Shown: positions 52,960 through 61,716 of the stretch, in pieces
Numbering within the stretch: position 1 is the first letter of the stretch
How the letters are laid out: each line of letters begins with the position of its first letter
NCBI GenBank assembly: GCA_045106555.1
Contig: JBGCET010000035.1
Location: forward strand, 62,001 to 126,000
Direction: 5' to 3'
From: JANQOZ01 sp045106555
GTDB lineage: Bacteria > Pseudomonadota > Gammaproteobacteria > Xanthomonadales > SZUA-38
Length of the DNA stretch: 64,000 nt
Notes under the pieces: generated by a model
What the model saw: only the letters and a program-made list of their open reading frames with translations
The model's database searches: none
What the model was told of the DNA's origin: nothing
Position numbers and translations under genes: made by a program

Positions 52960-53990
52960 GCCAGGCCAACGCCAAAGTTCGGCCCACGGCCAGCGCCCCT
53001 TTTTGTATTCTCGGCGCTGGTTCCTGGGGTACCGCGCTGGCCATGCAGGCGGCCCGAAGCGGTCGACAGGTAGCGTTGTGGGGGCGTAACGCCGGTCAGG
53101 TTTGCGAGATGGCTGAGAGTCGGGCCAACATGGCGTACTTGCCTGGCTACGCTTTCGCTCCCTCGCTGCAGCCCGAACCCGATTTGGGCAAAGCGGTCTG
53201 CGGTGCAAGCCTTGTCATGTTGTCCGTTCCGAGCCATGCGTTTGCTGACACTCTGGCAATGGCTGCGCCGCTGCTGGATGACGGCGCGAGGGTGTGCTGG
53301 GCGAGCAAGGGCTTCGAGCCCGGAACCGGGCGCTTGCTGCATCAGGTGGCGCAGGAATTGTTGCCTGGCCCGAGTGCCGGCGCGATATTGACGGGCCCCT
53401 CTTTTGCTCAGGAAGTGGCAGCAGACTTGCCCACGGCAGTCACCGTGGCCTCCGCTGACGATGAGCTGGCCCAGGCCATTGTTGACGTGTTCCATCACGG
53501 TAGTTTTCGCGCTTATCGAAGCAACGACATTGTCGGCGCTGAGCTTGGTGGGGCGATGAAAAATGTGATGGCGATAGGGACCGGAATATCCGATGGAATG
53601 AACTTGGGGACTAATGCCAGGGCCGCCATCATTACTCGCGGGTTGGCTGAGATGATGCGCTTGTCCGACGCTCTGGGTGGGCGGCGAGAAACCTTGACCG
53701 GCCTTTCCGGAGTGGGAGATCTGGTTTTGACCTGCACCGGCGATCTGTCCCGCAATCGGCGCTACGGACTGGCCCGCGGCCAAGGTATGAGTCACGAAGA
53801 TGCTCTAGAAGACATTCAGCAGGTGGTTGAGGGCGTAGGGACTGCCCGCTCGTTGCTGGCTTTGGCTGCAGGCGTCAACGTTGAGTTACCTATCTCTGAG
53901 CAAATCCACCGGATCGTTGAGGGCGAAATCACCGCAGCTGAGGGCGTTCGCAATCTGTTGGCCCGAGTTCCTCGGGTCGAGACCGACTGA
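52956..53990 (+). CDS. gpsA: Glycerol-3-phosphate dehydrogenase (NAD(P)+)
   Basis: Frame is open from 52932. The family NAD motif FCILGAGSWGTALAM lies at 53001-53045, so the ATG at 53043 cannot be the start. No ATG, GTG or TTG exists between the in-frame stop (52929-52931) and the motif; the best candidate is CTG 52956, overlapping the secB stop (CTGA), giving 344 residues. Later motifs are normal: ILTGPSFAQEVA, the catalytic Lys in GAMKNVMAIG and RNRRYG (Arg). Makes sn-glycerol 3-phosphate for phospholipids. An error in the sequence is a second explanation for the missing start. Confidence 0.85.
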   Translation: MSQANAKVRPTASAPFCILGAGSWGTALAMQAARSGRQVALWGRNAGQVCEMAESRANMAYLPGYAFAPSLQPEPDLGKAVCGASLVMLSVPSHAFADTLAMAAPLLDDGARVCWASKGFEPGTGRLLHQVAQELLPGPSAGAILTGPSFAQEVAADLPTAVTVASADDELAQAIVDVFHHGSFRAYRSNDIVGAELGGAMKNVMAIGTGISDGMNLGTNARAAIITRGLAEMMRLSDALGGRRETLTGLSGVGDLVLTCTGDLSRNRRYGLARGQGMSHEDALEDIQQVVEGVGTARSLLALAAGVNVELPISEQIHRIVEGEITAAEGVRNLLARVPRVETD

Positions 53991-54077
53991 TCCACCGCTG
54001 TTCCCCGAGCTTACTCCCTGCGCCTTTGCGCTCTCCGCTATACTGAGTCGTACATACAGGGGATTGGGAAGACGCTG

Positions 54078-56537
54078 ATGGAACACGTCTGGTTAACCGT
54101 GTTGGGTCTAAGTGGCCTGCTGACGCTGGCGGTGTTGGTTTGGCCGCTGGCTGCTCGACTGAGCTTTCCGTATACCGTCATGCTGGCGGCCGTCGGCTGC
54201 CTGATCGGCTATCTGGAGCACTTTGTTATCCAGGGTGCTCAGATGGGCATGTTGAGCGACATGCTGGCGGCACTGCACGCGCTGGACATTACCTCTGAAA
54301 CCGTGCTTTTCGTGTTCCTGCCGGCATTGGTGTTTGAGTCGGCGCTGGCTATCGATGCGCGTCGATTGATGGAAGACATTGCGCCTATATTGATGTTGGC
54401 TGTTGTCGGTCTGCTGATCTCCACCGTGGTGGTTGGCCTGACGCTGCAGGCGGTGACCGGCGTCACCTTGCTGGTGTGTTTGTTGCTTGGGGCCATTGTT
54501 TCCGCCACTGATCCAGTAGCGGTGGTTGCCATTTTCAAAGATCTCGGTGCGCCGAAACGCCTGGCTATTTTGGTTGAAGGCGAAAGCTTGTTTAACGACG
54601 CAACCGCCATCGTTGTGTTCACCATATTGTCCGCCATGGTGTTGGGTGAGTCGGACGCCGGTGCCCTGGCCGGCATTGGGTCATTCCTCAAAGTGTTTTT
54701 TGGCGGCGTCGCTGTCGGCTACATCCTGGCTAGAATTTTTGCTGCCCTGATGCAATGGCTGGGCGATGCGGTATTGCCCAAAATCACCCTGACCCTGACG
54801 CTGGCCTATCTGTCTTTTCTCTTGGCTGAACATTACCTACATGTATCTGGGGTGATGGCAGTTGTGACGGCGGCCCTGGTCTTAGGCTCCAGAGGGCGCA
54901 GTATCTTCAGCCGAAAAGGCTGGCACGAGATGGAAGGGGTGTGGGAGCAGGTTGGGTTTATCGCAAACTCGGTGATCTTTGTGCTGGTCGGGATTGCGGT
55001 GCCTGGCATTTTGGCCGAATTTTCCACTCAGCATTTTGTCTGGCTTGGGGCCGTTGTGCTGGCCGCATTTGGTGCAAGGTTTGCACTGATTTTTGGATTG
55101 GTTCCGCTGCTCACCAAACTTGGCTGGGCTCAAGCGGTGGGCGTGGGATATCGGGCGGTTATGTTCTGGGGTGGTCTGCGCGGCGCGGTTTCTCTCGCCC
55201 TGGCCTTGGCCGTGATGGAAAACGACGCCTTTCCTGCTGAGGTGAGAAGCTTTGTGGGCACCTTGGTGACGGGGTTTGTTCTGGTAACGCTGTTCGTTAA
55301 CGCCACAACCGTTCAGTTTGTGATGCGCGCTTTTGGCTTGGACAAGCTCAGCCCGGTCGATCGTGCGGTGCGCGATCGGGTACTCAGTCAGGCGTTAGCC
55401 GGGGTAGGCGGAAGTTTGGCAGAAGTGGCGCGGGTATCGGATTTGCCCGAAGAGCTGGTCAATCAGTCGGCCCGGCCTTATGTGGATCGGGCAGAAAAAT
55501 CCGCCAGCGAGTCCGGCGCAGCCGCGATCAACCAGGAAAACTGGGTACAGGTGGCGCTGCAGGCGCTTACTGCCAATGAGCAGCAAATTTACGAGCAGTA
55601 TTTTGATCAGGGCCTGGTGTCGTCTGACATCACCCGCCGCCTGCTCAGCGGCGTCAACGACGTTCAGGATGGGATCAAGACCGACGGTCGACAGGGCTAT
55701 CTGGCGGCGGACGAAAAACAGCTGAGCATGAGCTGGCAAATTATGTTGGCCGCCCAACTGCAACGCCGATTGGGAATTGCGGGTCCGCTGACTCGTCAGT
55801 TGGCACAGCGGTTTGAGTTTTTGCAGGCTACAACCATGGGTCTGCGGGAATTGAAAAGCAAAGGTATTGGGAAAGATTTGGTACAACCAGAGGTGGCTGC
55901 TCAGGCCACCGAACTGTTGGATCAACGGTTAGCCAATCACACCAACGCTTTGGCCTGTTTGCGGGCCGCGTATCCCGGCTACGCCCGCGGCTTGGAGGCG
56001 GCATTGCTGGAGCAGATGGCCGTGCGCCTGGAATACGCGGAGTACCGCAAAATGCTGGCCGGATCGGTCATCAGCAAAGAGGTCTACAGTGACCTTAAGC
56101 GAGAGGTAGACCAGCACTCGGCGGCCATCGCCTGGCCAAAACTGGATTTAGGTCTGGATGCCCATCGGCTGGTAGAGAATATGCCGTTTTTCGCTTCACT
56201 CTCAGCCGACCACCAGACCGAAGTGTGCAGAATGCTGAAAGCCCGCTTGGCGTTTCCCGGTGAGGAGGTGGTTACTCAGGGGGAGCGGGGTGACCGTATG
56301 TATTTCATCTCTTCAGGCGCCGCGAAAGTTATGCTCGAGCCGGAGAATGTCATTCTGGGCACGGGAGATTTTTTTGGCGAGCTGGCATTGCTGGAGGATG
56401 CGCCGCGCAAAGTCAGCGTGGTTTCCGACGGCTTTTGTGATCTGCTGACCTTAAGCACCCGCGACTTCCGAGTGCTGTTGGATCGTCATCCTGAGCTTAA
56501 GGACGTTATCGAAACGGCGGCCAAGGCCAGGGCTTAG
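54078..56537 (+). CDS. CPA1 Na+/H+ antiporter with cyclic-nucleotide-binding domain
   Basis: 819 residues: 11-13 membrane segments (1-420) with the ion-site patterns ATDPVAVVAIFKDLG and EGESLFNDATAIVVF, a helical cytoplasmic region (about 440-690), then a cNMP-binding domain near the C-terminus (GDRMYFISSGAAKVML, GDFFGELALLEDAPRKVSV). Exchanges Na+ or K+ for protons; gating by a cyclic nucleotide is inferred from the domain. NhaP-type with a long tail like eukaryotic NHE/SOS1 proteins. Confidence 0.88.
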   Translation: MEHVWLTVLGLSGLLTLAVLVWPLAARLSFPYTVMLAAVGCLIGYLEHFVIQGAQMGMLSDMLAALHALDITSETVLFVFLPALVFESALAIDARRLMEDIAPILMLAVVGLLISTVVVGLTLQAVTGVTLLVCLLLGAIVSATDPVAVVAIFKDLGAPKRLAILVEGESLFNDATAIVVFTILSAMVLGESDAGALAGIGSFLKVFFGGVAVGYILARIFAALMQWLGDAVLPKITLTLTLAYLSFLLAEHYLHVSGVMAVVTAALVLGSRGRSIFSRKGWHEMEGVWEQVGFIANSVIFVLVGIAVPGILAEFSTQHFVWLGAVVLAAFGARFALIFGLVPLLTKLGWAQAVGVGYRAVMFWGGLRGAVSLALALAVMENDAFPAEVRSFVGTLVTGFVLVTLFVNATTVQFVMRAFGLDKLSPVDRAVRDRVLSQALAGVGGSLAEVARVSDLPEELVNQSARPYVDRAEKSASESGAAAINQENWVQVALQALTANEQQIYEQYFDQGLVSSDITRRLLSGVNDVQDGIKTDGRQGYLAADEKQLSMSWQIMLAAQLQRRLGIAGPLTRQLAQRFEFLQATTMGLRELKSKGIGKDLVQPEVAAQATELLDQRLANHTNALACLRAAYPGYARGLEAALLEQMAVRLEYAEYRKMLAGSVISKEVYSDLKREVDQHSAAIAWPKLDLGLDAHRLVENMPFFASLSADHQTEVCRMLKARLAFPGEEVVTQGERGDRMYFISSGAAKVMLEPENVILGTGDFFGELALLEDAPRKVSVVSDGFCDLLTLSTRDFRVLLDRHPELKDVIETAAKARA

Positions 56538-56589
56538 GCGGGCCGGGCACGAAGCGCGACTGTTTGCCAAAACCCACACCAGGAAGCCC

Positions 56590-56967
56590 ATGCAACAAGA
56601 CGCACCTCTCAATGTTTTGGGTGAGCCAATGTCACCCTGCAGTGCTTCACCGCTCACCGGCTTTTTCCGCGACGGCTACTGCAACACCTGTCGAGAAGAC
56701 CGGGGGGCTCACACCGTTTGTGCCCGAGTTTCGAGCGAGTTTTTGGCCTTTTCCGCCAGCCGCGGCAACGACTTGAGCTCGCCCCAGCCAGCCTATGGGT
56801 TTGCCGGTCTGAGTGATGGGGACCGCTGGTGCCTATGTGCTGGCCGCTGGGTGGAGGCGTACGAAAACGAAGCCGCTCCGCGGGTCTACCTCAAATCGAC
56901 TCACCAGCGCTCTTTGGAGGTTATCCCGATAGAGGTGCTGCGACGGTTCGCGTTGGACCTTAGCTGA
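56590..56967 (+). CDS. DUF2237 family protein
   Basis: 125 residues. Whole-length match to the family pattern: NVLGEPMSPCSASPLTGFFR, GYCNTCREDRGAHTVCARV, FLAFSASRGNDLSSPQP, FAGLSDGDRWCLCAGRW and the ending RSLEVIPIEVLRRFAL. Conserved Cys suggest metal or redox chemistry, but no reaction is known to me. Confidence 0.88.
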   Translation: MQQDAPLNVLGEPMSPCSASPLTGFFRDGYCNTCREDRGAHTVCARVSSEFLAFSASRGNDLSSPQPAYGFAGLSDGDRWCLCAGRWVEAYENEAAPRVYLKSTHQRSLEVIPIEVLRRFALDLS

Positions 56968-57053
56968 CAAACGGGCGGCTCGCTGCCCGATACTGGCCAA
57001 TAGATTATTCGCTGCTAACCAGAGCCAAAACCCGTTTGCTGGTGTCGCGCGGG

Positions 57054-57824
57054 CTAGGTGGTTGCGAGAAAGGATTGAATGGCTTTGGTAACGCGCTCAG
57101 GTTGTTGGGCATGGAGCCAGTGGCCCGCGTTGTTGATGGTTTGGGCGCTGGCATCAGGAAACAGGTGTGAATACTGCTCGGCGACGTCCATGGGCACGTA
57201 GTCCGAATCGCCTCCGCGAAGAAAGCGTACAGGCCCGGAGAAGCGACCAGAAAACTCGGGGAACGCGCTCAGCGTGGGCAGTGATTTGGCCAACACAGGT
57301 AAATTAATTCGCCACGTCCAGGCGTTGTCCATTGAGCGCAAGTTCTGCAACAGGAACGCCCGAACGCCGGCCTCAGGCACCACCTGGCTCAGCGCGTTGT
57401 CGGCCTGGGCTCGCGACTCCAATCGGTAGAGATCAATACTCATCATCGCCTCAATGTAGGCCTCAAAGGCGGACCGATGGCTGATCGGGGCGGAGTCCAT
57501 CACCATCAATGATTGAACCTTATCCGGGTAGGACAGCGCTGCGGCCATTGCTGCTTTTCCGCCCATGCTGTGTCCGATCAGGGCTGCCCGGCCTGCGCAG
57601 TGTGTGTCAATGAAGAGGGCAAGGTCCTGCGCCATGTCAGGGTAGGTCATGTCGTCGCTATGGGGCGAATTGCCGTGATTGCGAAGGTCGACCAGCCACA
57701 GGCAAAAGTCGCTCTCCAACTGGCGGGCAATGGTTTGCCAGTTGCTGGCAGAACCAAACAGGCCGTGGGCAATCAGCACGTGAGGGTGGCCAGGCGAGCC
57801 AAGCTGGCGGGCGTTCAGGTCCAT
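57054..57824 (-). CDS. Alpha/beta-hydrolase esterase, YbfF-like
   Basis: 256 residues with a complete triad: nucleophile Ser in ALIGHSMGGKAA, acid Asp in FLRGGDSDYV, His in NNAGHWLHAQ. LIAHGLFGSASNWQT near the N-terminus is the acyl-CoA/short-ester hydrolase (YbfF) pattern. Cytoplasmic. First of a minus-strand group with the hydroxylase and trmL genes, though gaps of 25-30 bases separate them. Confidence 0.85.
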   Translation of the reverse strand: MDLNARQLGSPGHPHVLIAHGLFGSASNWQTIARQLESDFCLWLVDLRNHGNSPHSDDMTYPDMAQDLALFIDTHCAGRAALIGHSMGGKAAMAAALSYPDKVQSLMVMDSAPISHRSAFEAYIEAMMSIDLYRLESRAQADNALSQVVPEAGVRAFLLQNLRSMDNAWTWRINLPVLAKSLPTLSAFPEFSGRFSGPVRFLRGGDSDYVPMDVAEQYSHLFPDASAQTINNAGHWLHAQQPERVTKAIQSFLATT

Positions 57825-57849
57825 GGCGCCAGGACGTGGCGGCTGGGTA

Positions 57850-58776
57850 TTAAATCCACGGTTTCAGCAACAGGTAGAGAGCGCCGGCGAAGATGGCGTA
57901 TTTCAGCAGCTGGTAAATGGGTTCGTTCACGGTTTTGATTTTTCTCCCAAGCCTGCGGACGGGATAGACCACGCTGAACACATGATTGAGCGCGCCCACG
58001 GGCTCGTCTGGGTGGTTTCGACTACTGGCCGCTGCCATTACCAGTCGCCCAAAGCCGTGATTGACCCACTGGGCAAACCGATTGCTCATGGGGCGTTCAA
58101 TGTCGCAAAACAGGATAATGCGATCAGTCTCAGCTTGATTCTCTGCCCAATGAACATAGGTTTCGTCAAATAAGACCTGGCCGCCGTCGCGCCAGGCATA
58201 CATTTGCCCGTCGACAAAGATTCGGCAACGATCATCATTGGGCGTGATGAGGCCTAAGTGATAACGCAGTGAACCGGCGAACGGGTCGCGGTGCTTCATC
58301 AGTTCGCCGCCGCTGGGCAGCATGGCGAACATGGCGCCCTTCAGGCCGGGCAACTGTTTCAGTATGGCCACCGAGTTGGGGCACAGGCTGTCGGCTGATG
58401 GTAGAGATTTGCCATACCAGGTGAGGTAAAAACGTTTCCATCCACGGCGAAAAAACGAGTTGAACCCCACGTCATCCAGCTTTTCTGATGCCCTGACTTC
58501 GCCATGCTCATGGAGCGCTTTGGCCTCATCCCGGAACACTTGCCAGTTGTCCTGCAACACCTTGAGCTGGGGGATGAGTTCCGGATCCAGGAACGGCTTG
58601 TTGGGAACCGCCGAAAACAAATACATGAATACATTGACGGGCGACAGAAAGGTCGTGAACGAGGTCAGTTGACGCAAGGGACGGAACCGCACCTGGCCTC
58701 GATAGTGGATGATCGCACCACAGGCGGCCAGTAAATACAGCAGCACCATGCCGGGAGAAATGAGAAAACTGGTCAT
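57850..58776 (-). CDS. Aspartyl/asparaginyl beta-hydroxylase family, LpxO-like
   Basis: 308 residues. Membrane segments at both ends (LISPGMVLLYLLAACGAII; YAIFAGALYLLL) enclose an iron/2-oxoglutarate dioxygenase domain with the metal site HRDPFAGSLRYHLGL (His-x-Asp), a second His in YVHWAENQ, and the Arg of DRIILFCDIERP. This is the layout of LpxO, which hydroxylates an acyl chain of lipid A at the inner membrane. Other family members act on proteins, so the substrate is inferred. Confidence 0.8.
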   Translation of the reverse strand: MTSFLISPGMVLLYLLAACGAIIHYRGQVRFRPLRQLTSFTTFLSPVNVFMYLFSAVPNKPFLDPELIPQLKVLQDNWQVFRDEAKALHEHGEVRASEKLDDVGFNSFFRRGWKRFYLTWYGKSLPSADSLCPNSVAILKQLPGLKGAMFAMLPSGGELMKHRDPFAGSLRYHLGLITPNDDRCRIFVDGQMYAWRDGGQVLFDETYVHWAENQAETDRIILFCDIERPMSNRFAQWVNHGFGRLVMAAASSRNHPDEPVGALNHVFSVVYPVRRLGRKIKTVNEPIYQLLKYAIFAGALYLLLKPWI

Positions 58777-58803
58777 GGGGGCAGTGTACCGGAATTGCAG
58801 GTT

Positions 58804-59292
58804 TCAGTCGGTGTCGTGCAGCTGAAAACCCAGCTGGCGCCATGCCTCGTATACGCCTACGGCCACCGCGTTGGACAGATTCATGCTGCGGGCATCCGCC
58901 GTCATAGGCAATCTCAGCGTGCCGTGGCTTTGGGTCATCACTGACTCGGGCAGTCCGCGGGTTTCTGGTCCAAACAACAAAATGTCTTCCTCGCAGAAGG
59001 ACACCTCGGCGTGACATTGGGTGCCGCGCGTAGACCAGGCTAGAAGCCGCTGGCTGCCAGATCGGGGCAAAAGCGTTTGCGTAAATACTTGCCAGTCAGG
59101 ATAGCGGGTGACCCGCGCCAGCTGATGGTAATCCAGTCCCGCGCGCTTCAGTCGACGGTCGTCCCAGGCGAAACCCAGCGGCTCGATGAGGTGCAAAGAC
59201 GCCCCTGCGTTGGCGCACAAGCGAATGATGTTGCCGGTGTTCTGGGGGATTTCGGGCTGATAAAGCGCCACATGGAGTCGGCTGGTTTGCAT
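58804..59292 (-). CDS. trmL: tRNA (cytidine(34)-2'-O)-methyltransferase
   Basis: 162 residues, SPOUT knot. Recognised from LYQPEIPQNTGNIIRLCAN, HLIEPLGFAWDDRRLKRAGL, LLFGPETRGLP and the knot RLPMTADARSMNLSNAVAVG. Methylates the ribose of the wobble base in two leucine tRNAs with S-adenosylmethionine. Confidence 0.92.
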   Translation of the reverse strand: MQTSRLHVALYQPEIPQNTGNIIRLCANAGASLHLIEPLGFAWDDRRLKRAGLDYHQLARVTRYPDWQVFTQTLLPRSGSQRLLAWSTRGTQCHAEVSFCEEDILLFGPETRGLPESVMTQSHGTLRLPMTADARSMNLSNAVAVGVYEAWRQLGFQLHDTD

Positions 59293-59296
59293 TCAG

Positions 59297-60013
59297 TCAG
59301 GCCGCTGTACAGCCTGCGGGCAGGCTGAGTATTGTAGTCGCCGAATCGATCAGGCGGTTCACCCAGTCAGCGTAAATAGCGGGTCCTGGATGCAGCCCGT
59401 CGGCGGCGTATGCCGTCATGGGTGCCTCACGAGTGGCGTCGGTAATGTTGATGAAGGTGACGCCGCGCTCGATTGCCAATGCGCGTTTGCGCCCGTTGTA
59501 CAAATCGATGTCCTTGGCTACCCGGCGCCGATCAGCGCCCGCGCTCAGGGCAAACGGTGATGGGCCCCAGTCTGGGATCGACACCACTAATACCCGTGAA
59601 GGATCATCGCCAGCAAGGGTAATAGCCGTGTTCAGCAAGCGGGAAAAACCCTGCTCAAACTGTTCGACCGGGCGTCCTCGATATTGATCATTGACGCCGA
59701 TAGATAGCGTGACCAACGAGTAGCAATCTGCCGGCGGCGCAACGCTGTGCTGGCGTCGTTCAATACCTTCAATCAGCTCATTGGTGGTCCAGCCGGTTTG
59801 AGCAATCACCGTTGGTGGCGCGGTATCGGCAGGTAGCGTGCCGCTCTGGCGTAACGCCGCCTGCAGCTGATAGGGCCAGCTCTCGTTGGCTGCTAACCCT
59901 TCGCCCACGGTATAGGAATCGCCCAGCGCCAGAAGCCCTCGTTTGTGCTCGGCTGTCGAGTCGTTTTTGGAATCAGCAACGGTCATCAGGCAGTAAAGTA
60001 CAAGGGTGATCAT
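59297..60013 (-). CDS. SGNH/GDSL hydrolase
   Basis: 238 residues. Short hydrophobic N-terminus, then block I LLALGDSYTVGEGL with the nucleophile Ser, block III SIGVNDQYRG, and the Asp-x-x-His block DGLHPGPAIYADW. All catalytic residues are intact (compare the autotransporter at 5904). Lysophospholipase/thioesterase TesA-like. Its ATG overlaps the aminotransferase stop (ATGA). Confidence 0.83.
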   Translation of the reverse strand: MITLVLYCLMTVADSKNDSTAEHKRGLLALGDSYTVGEGLAANESWPYQLQAALRQSGTLPADTAPPTVIAQTGWTTNELIEGIERRQHSVAPPADCYSLVTLSIGVNDQYRGRPVEQFEQGFSRLLNTAITLAGDDPSRVLVVSIPDWGPSPFALSAGADRRRVAKDIDLYNGRKRALAIERGVTFINITDATREAPMTAYAADGLHPGPAIYADWVNRLIDSATTILSLPAGCTAA

Positions 60014-61230
60014 TCACTGGCCATTGCGTCCAGCAACTTGCCTATTCGATCAAAGGCTGAGGTCAATGTCTCGGGATCAGGCAGGATTGTTAACCTCAGT
60101 GCGTCATTTTTCGGATAGTGGAAACTGCTGCCGGGAACCACCAGCACATGGTGTTCTTCCAGCAGGCGCATGGCAAACTGATGATCGTCGAAACCCGAAA
60201 TGCCGGTGATGACCGGAAAAACGTAGAGTGCGCCTGCGGGCGGCTCTATGTTCAGATAAGGGCTGGCTGATGCGGCCTGTATGGCCGTGCGACGACTCTC
60301 ATAGAGTCTCCCGCCAGGGCGGGTCAGTTCGTGAACGCTTTGATACCCGCCCAAGGCAGTTTGCACGGCCCACTGCCCCGGTACGTTGCTGCAAAGCCGC
60401 AACGACGCCAACATTTCTGTGGCGATGAGAAAATCCTGGGCACCTTTGCGGTCGCCGCTGGTAATGCTCCAACCGACCCGATAACCGCAAGCTCGGTACA
60501 CTTTGGACAGTCCACCGAAACTGATGCATAGAGTGTCTTTGGCCAGGGTAGCCATGGGGGTGAACTGGGCGTCGTCAAACAACACCTGGTCGTAAATTTC
60601 GTCGCTCATCAAGACCAGGTGATGGCGTTCGGCGAATTTGGCCATCGCAGCCAGGGTGTCAGCCGGGTAAACGGCGCCCGTGGGGTTGTTGGGGTTAATC
60701 ACTACCAGTGCCCGGGTTTTGGGGGTTAGCAGCGTTTCCAAAGCCTCCAAATCGGGCTGAAAGTCGTTGTCGGAAGGGCAGGGGTAGTGCACTGCCTTGC
60801 CGCCATTGAGTGCTACAGCAGCTGTCCACAAAGGGTAGTCCGGCGAAGGCACCAGCACTTCGTCACCGGGGTTGAGCAAGGCGCGCAAATGCAGGTCAAT
60901 TAATTCGCTGACGCCGTTACCCATGATGACGTCGTCCACGGTGACGTCCATCACGCCGCGATTTTGTTGCTGCATGACCACCGCTTCTCGAGCGGGGAAA
61001 ATGCCTTTTTGATGGCAGTACGCTTCACTGCTCGAAAGGTTCTCGATGATGGCCAGGCGCATGGTTTCCGGCGTCCGAAAGCCGAATCGTCCCGGGTTAC
61101 CAATGTTCAGGTGCAGAACTTCGTAACCCTGTCGGTCCAGTTCCTGAGCCCGTCGAGCCAATGCACCTCGGATTTCGTAGCGAACCTCGGTGAGGTGCTG
61201 GCTTACTTCAACTTTAGGCGATTGCGTCAT
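60010..61230 (-). CDS. alaA: Class I/II aminotransferase, AlaA-like
   Basis: 406 residues from ATG 61230, which overlaps the DUF4345 stop (ATGA); a longer frame to 61398 lies inside that gene. Fold type I motifs: VINPNNPTGAVYP, the PLP Lys in SFGGLSKVYRACGYRVGW, and SNVPGQWAVQTAL. The N-terminus EVSQHLTEVRYEIRGALARRAQ is that of glutamate-pyruvate aminotransferases AlaA/YfbQ, which make alanine. Confidence 0.85.
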   Translation of the reverse strand: MTQSPKVEVSQHLTEVRYEIRGALARRAQELDRQGYEVLHLNIGNPGRFGFRTPETMRLAIIENLSSSEAYCHQKGIFPAREAVVMQQQNRGVMDVTVDDVIMGNGVSELIDLHLRALLNPGDEVLVPSPDYPLWTAAVALNGGKAVHYPCPSDNDFQPDLEALETLLTPKTRALVVINPNNPTGAVYPADTLAAMAKFAERHHLVLMSDEIYDQVLFDDAQFTPMATLAKDTLCISFGGLSKVYRACGYRVGWSITSGDRKGAQDFLIATEMLASLRLCSNVPGQWAVQTALGGYQSVHELTRPGGRLYESRRTAIQAASASPYLNIEPPAGALYVFPVITGISGFDDHQFAMRLLEEHHVLVVPGSSFHYPKNDALRLTILPDPETLTSAFDRIGKLLDAMASE

Positions 61231-61637
61231 GACGGTTCGCCGTTGCGACTCATCATCAGCGCTGCGAGGCCCAGAACGCCCAACGCCAATTCGACCGCGA
61301 GCGCCACCCAGGCCATCTGAGGGATGGCACCGCTTTCCGCCACAATGCCGACAATCCGGGCCGCCGCCAGGGCGCCATAGCTGGCGACAACCAGCCAAAG
61401 TCCGGCCCGTCTGTACTGGGCACTAAATGCAAACTTCAGTAACAGAAGGCCCAGGCCGATCTCTAATCCACCATAAAAGGCCCTAATTTCAATACGATGA
61501 GTTGGCTCTGCGGCCAGGTTGACGCCAAACGATGCTAGCCCCTCCAATGGAGACACCAGCAGCCAGACACCGAATATCAGAAATGCGGCACCGGATAGCG
61601 CAATTAGCAAAATGTTCAATTTGTTGTGTGGATTCAT
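61227..61637 (-). CDS. DUF4345-like membrane protein
   Basis: 136 residues from ATG 61637; a longer frame starts at 61685. Four membrane segments with the conserved GLASFGVNLAAEPTHRIEIR and AFYGGLEIGLG of this small family. Function unknown. First gene of a unit with alaA and the SGNH hydrolase, joined by ATGA overlaps. Confidence 0.75.
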   Translation of the reverse strand: MNPHNKLNILLIALSGAAFLIFGVWLLVSPLEGLASFGVNLAAEPTHRIEIRAFYGGLEIGLGLLLLKFAFSAQYRRAGLWLVVASYGALAAARIVGIVAESGAIPQMAWVALAVELALGVLGLAALMMSRNGEPS

Positions 61638-61716
61638 AGCTGTATTTGGTAAATAATTGATTTCTCTATGGAACAGCGTGCCCAAGGGACGTTAGTTCAA
61701 ACGTTAGGAAACCGCA

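Noticed and set aside
53043..53990. gpsA starting at ATG 53043
   Set aside because: This would remove the glycine-rich NAD motif (53001-53045), which is needed in every active member; the gene must start further upstream.
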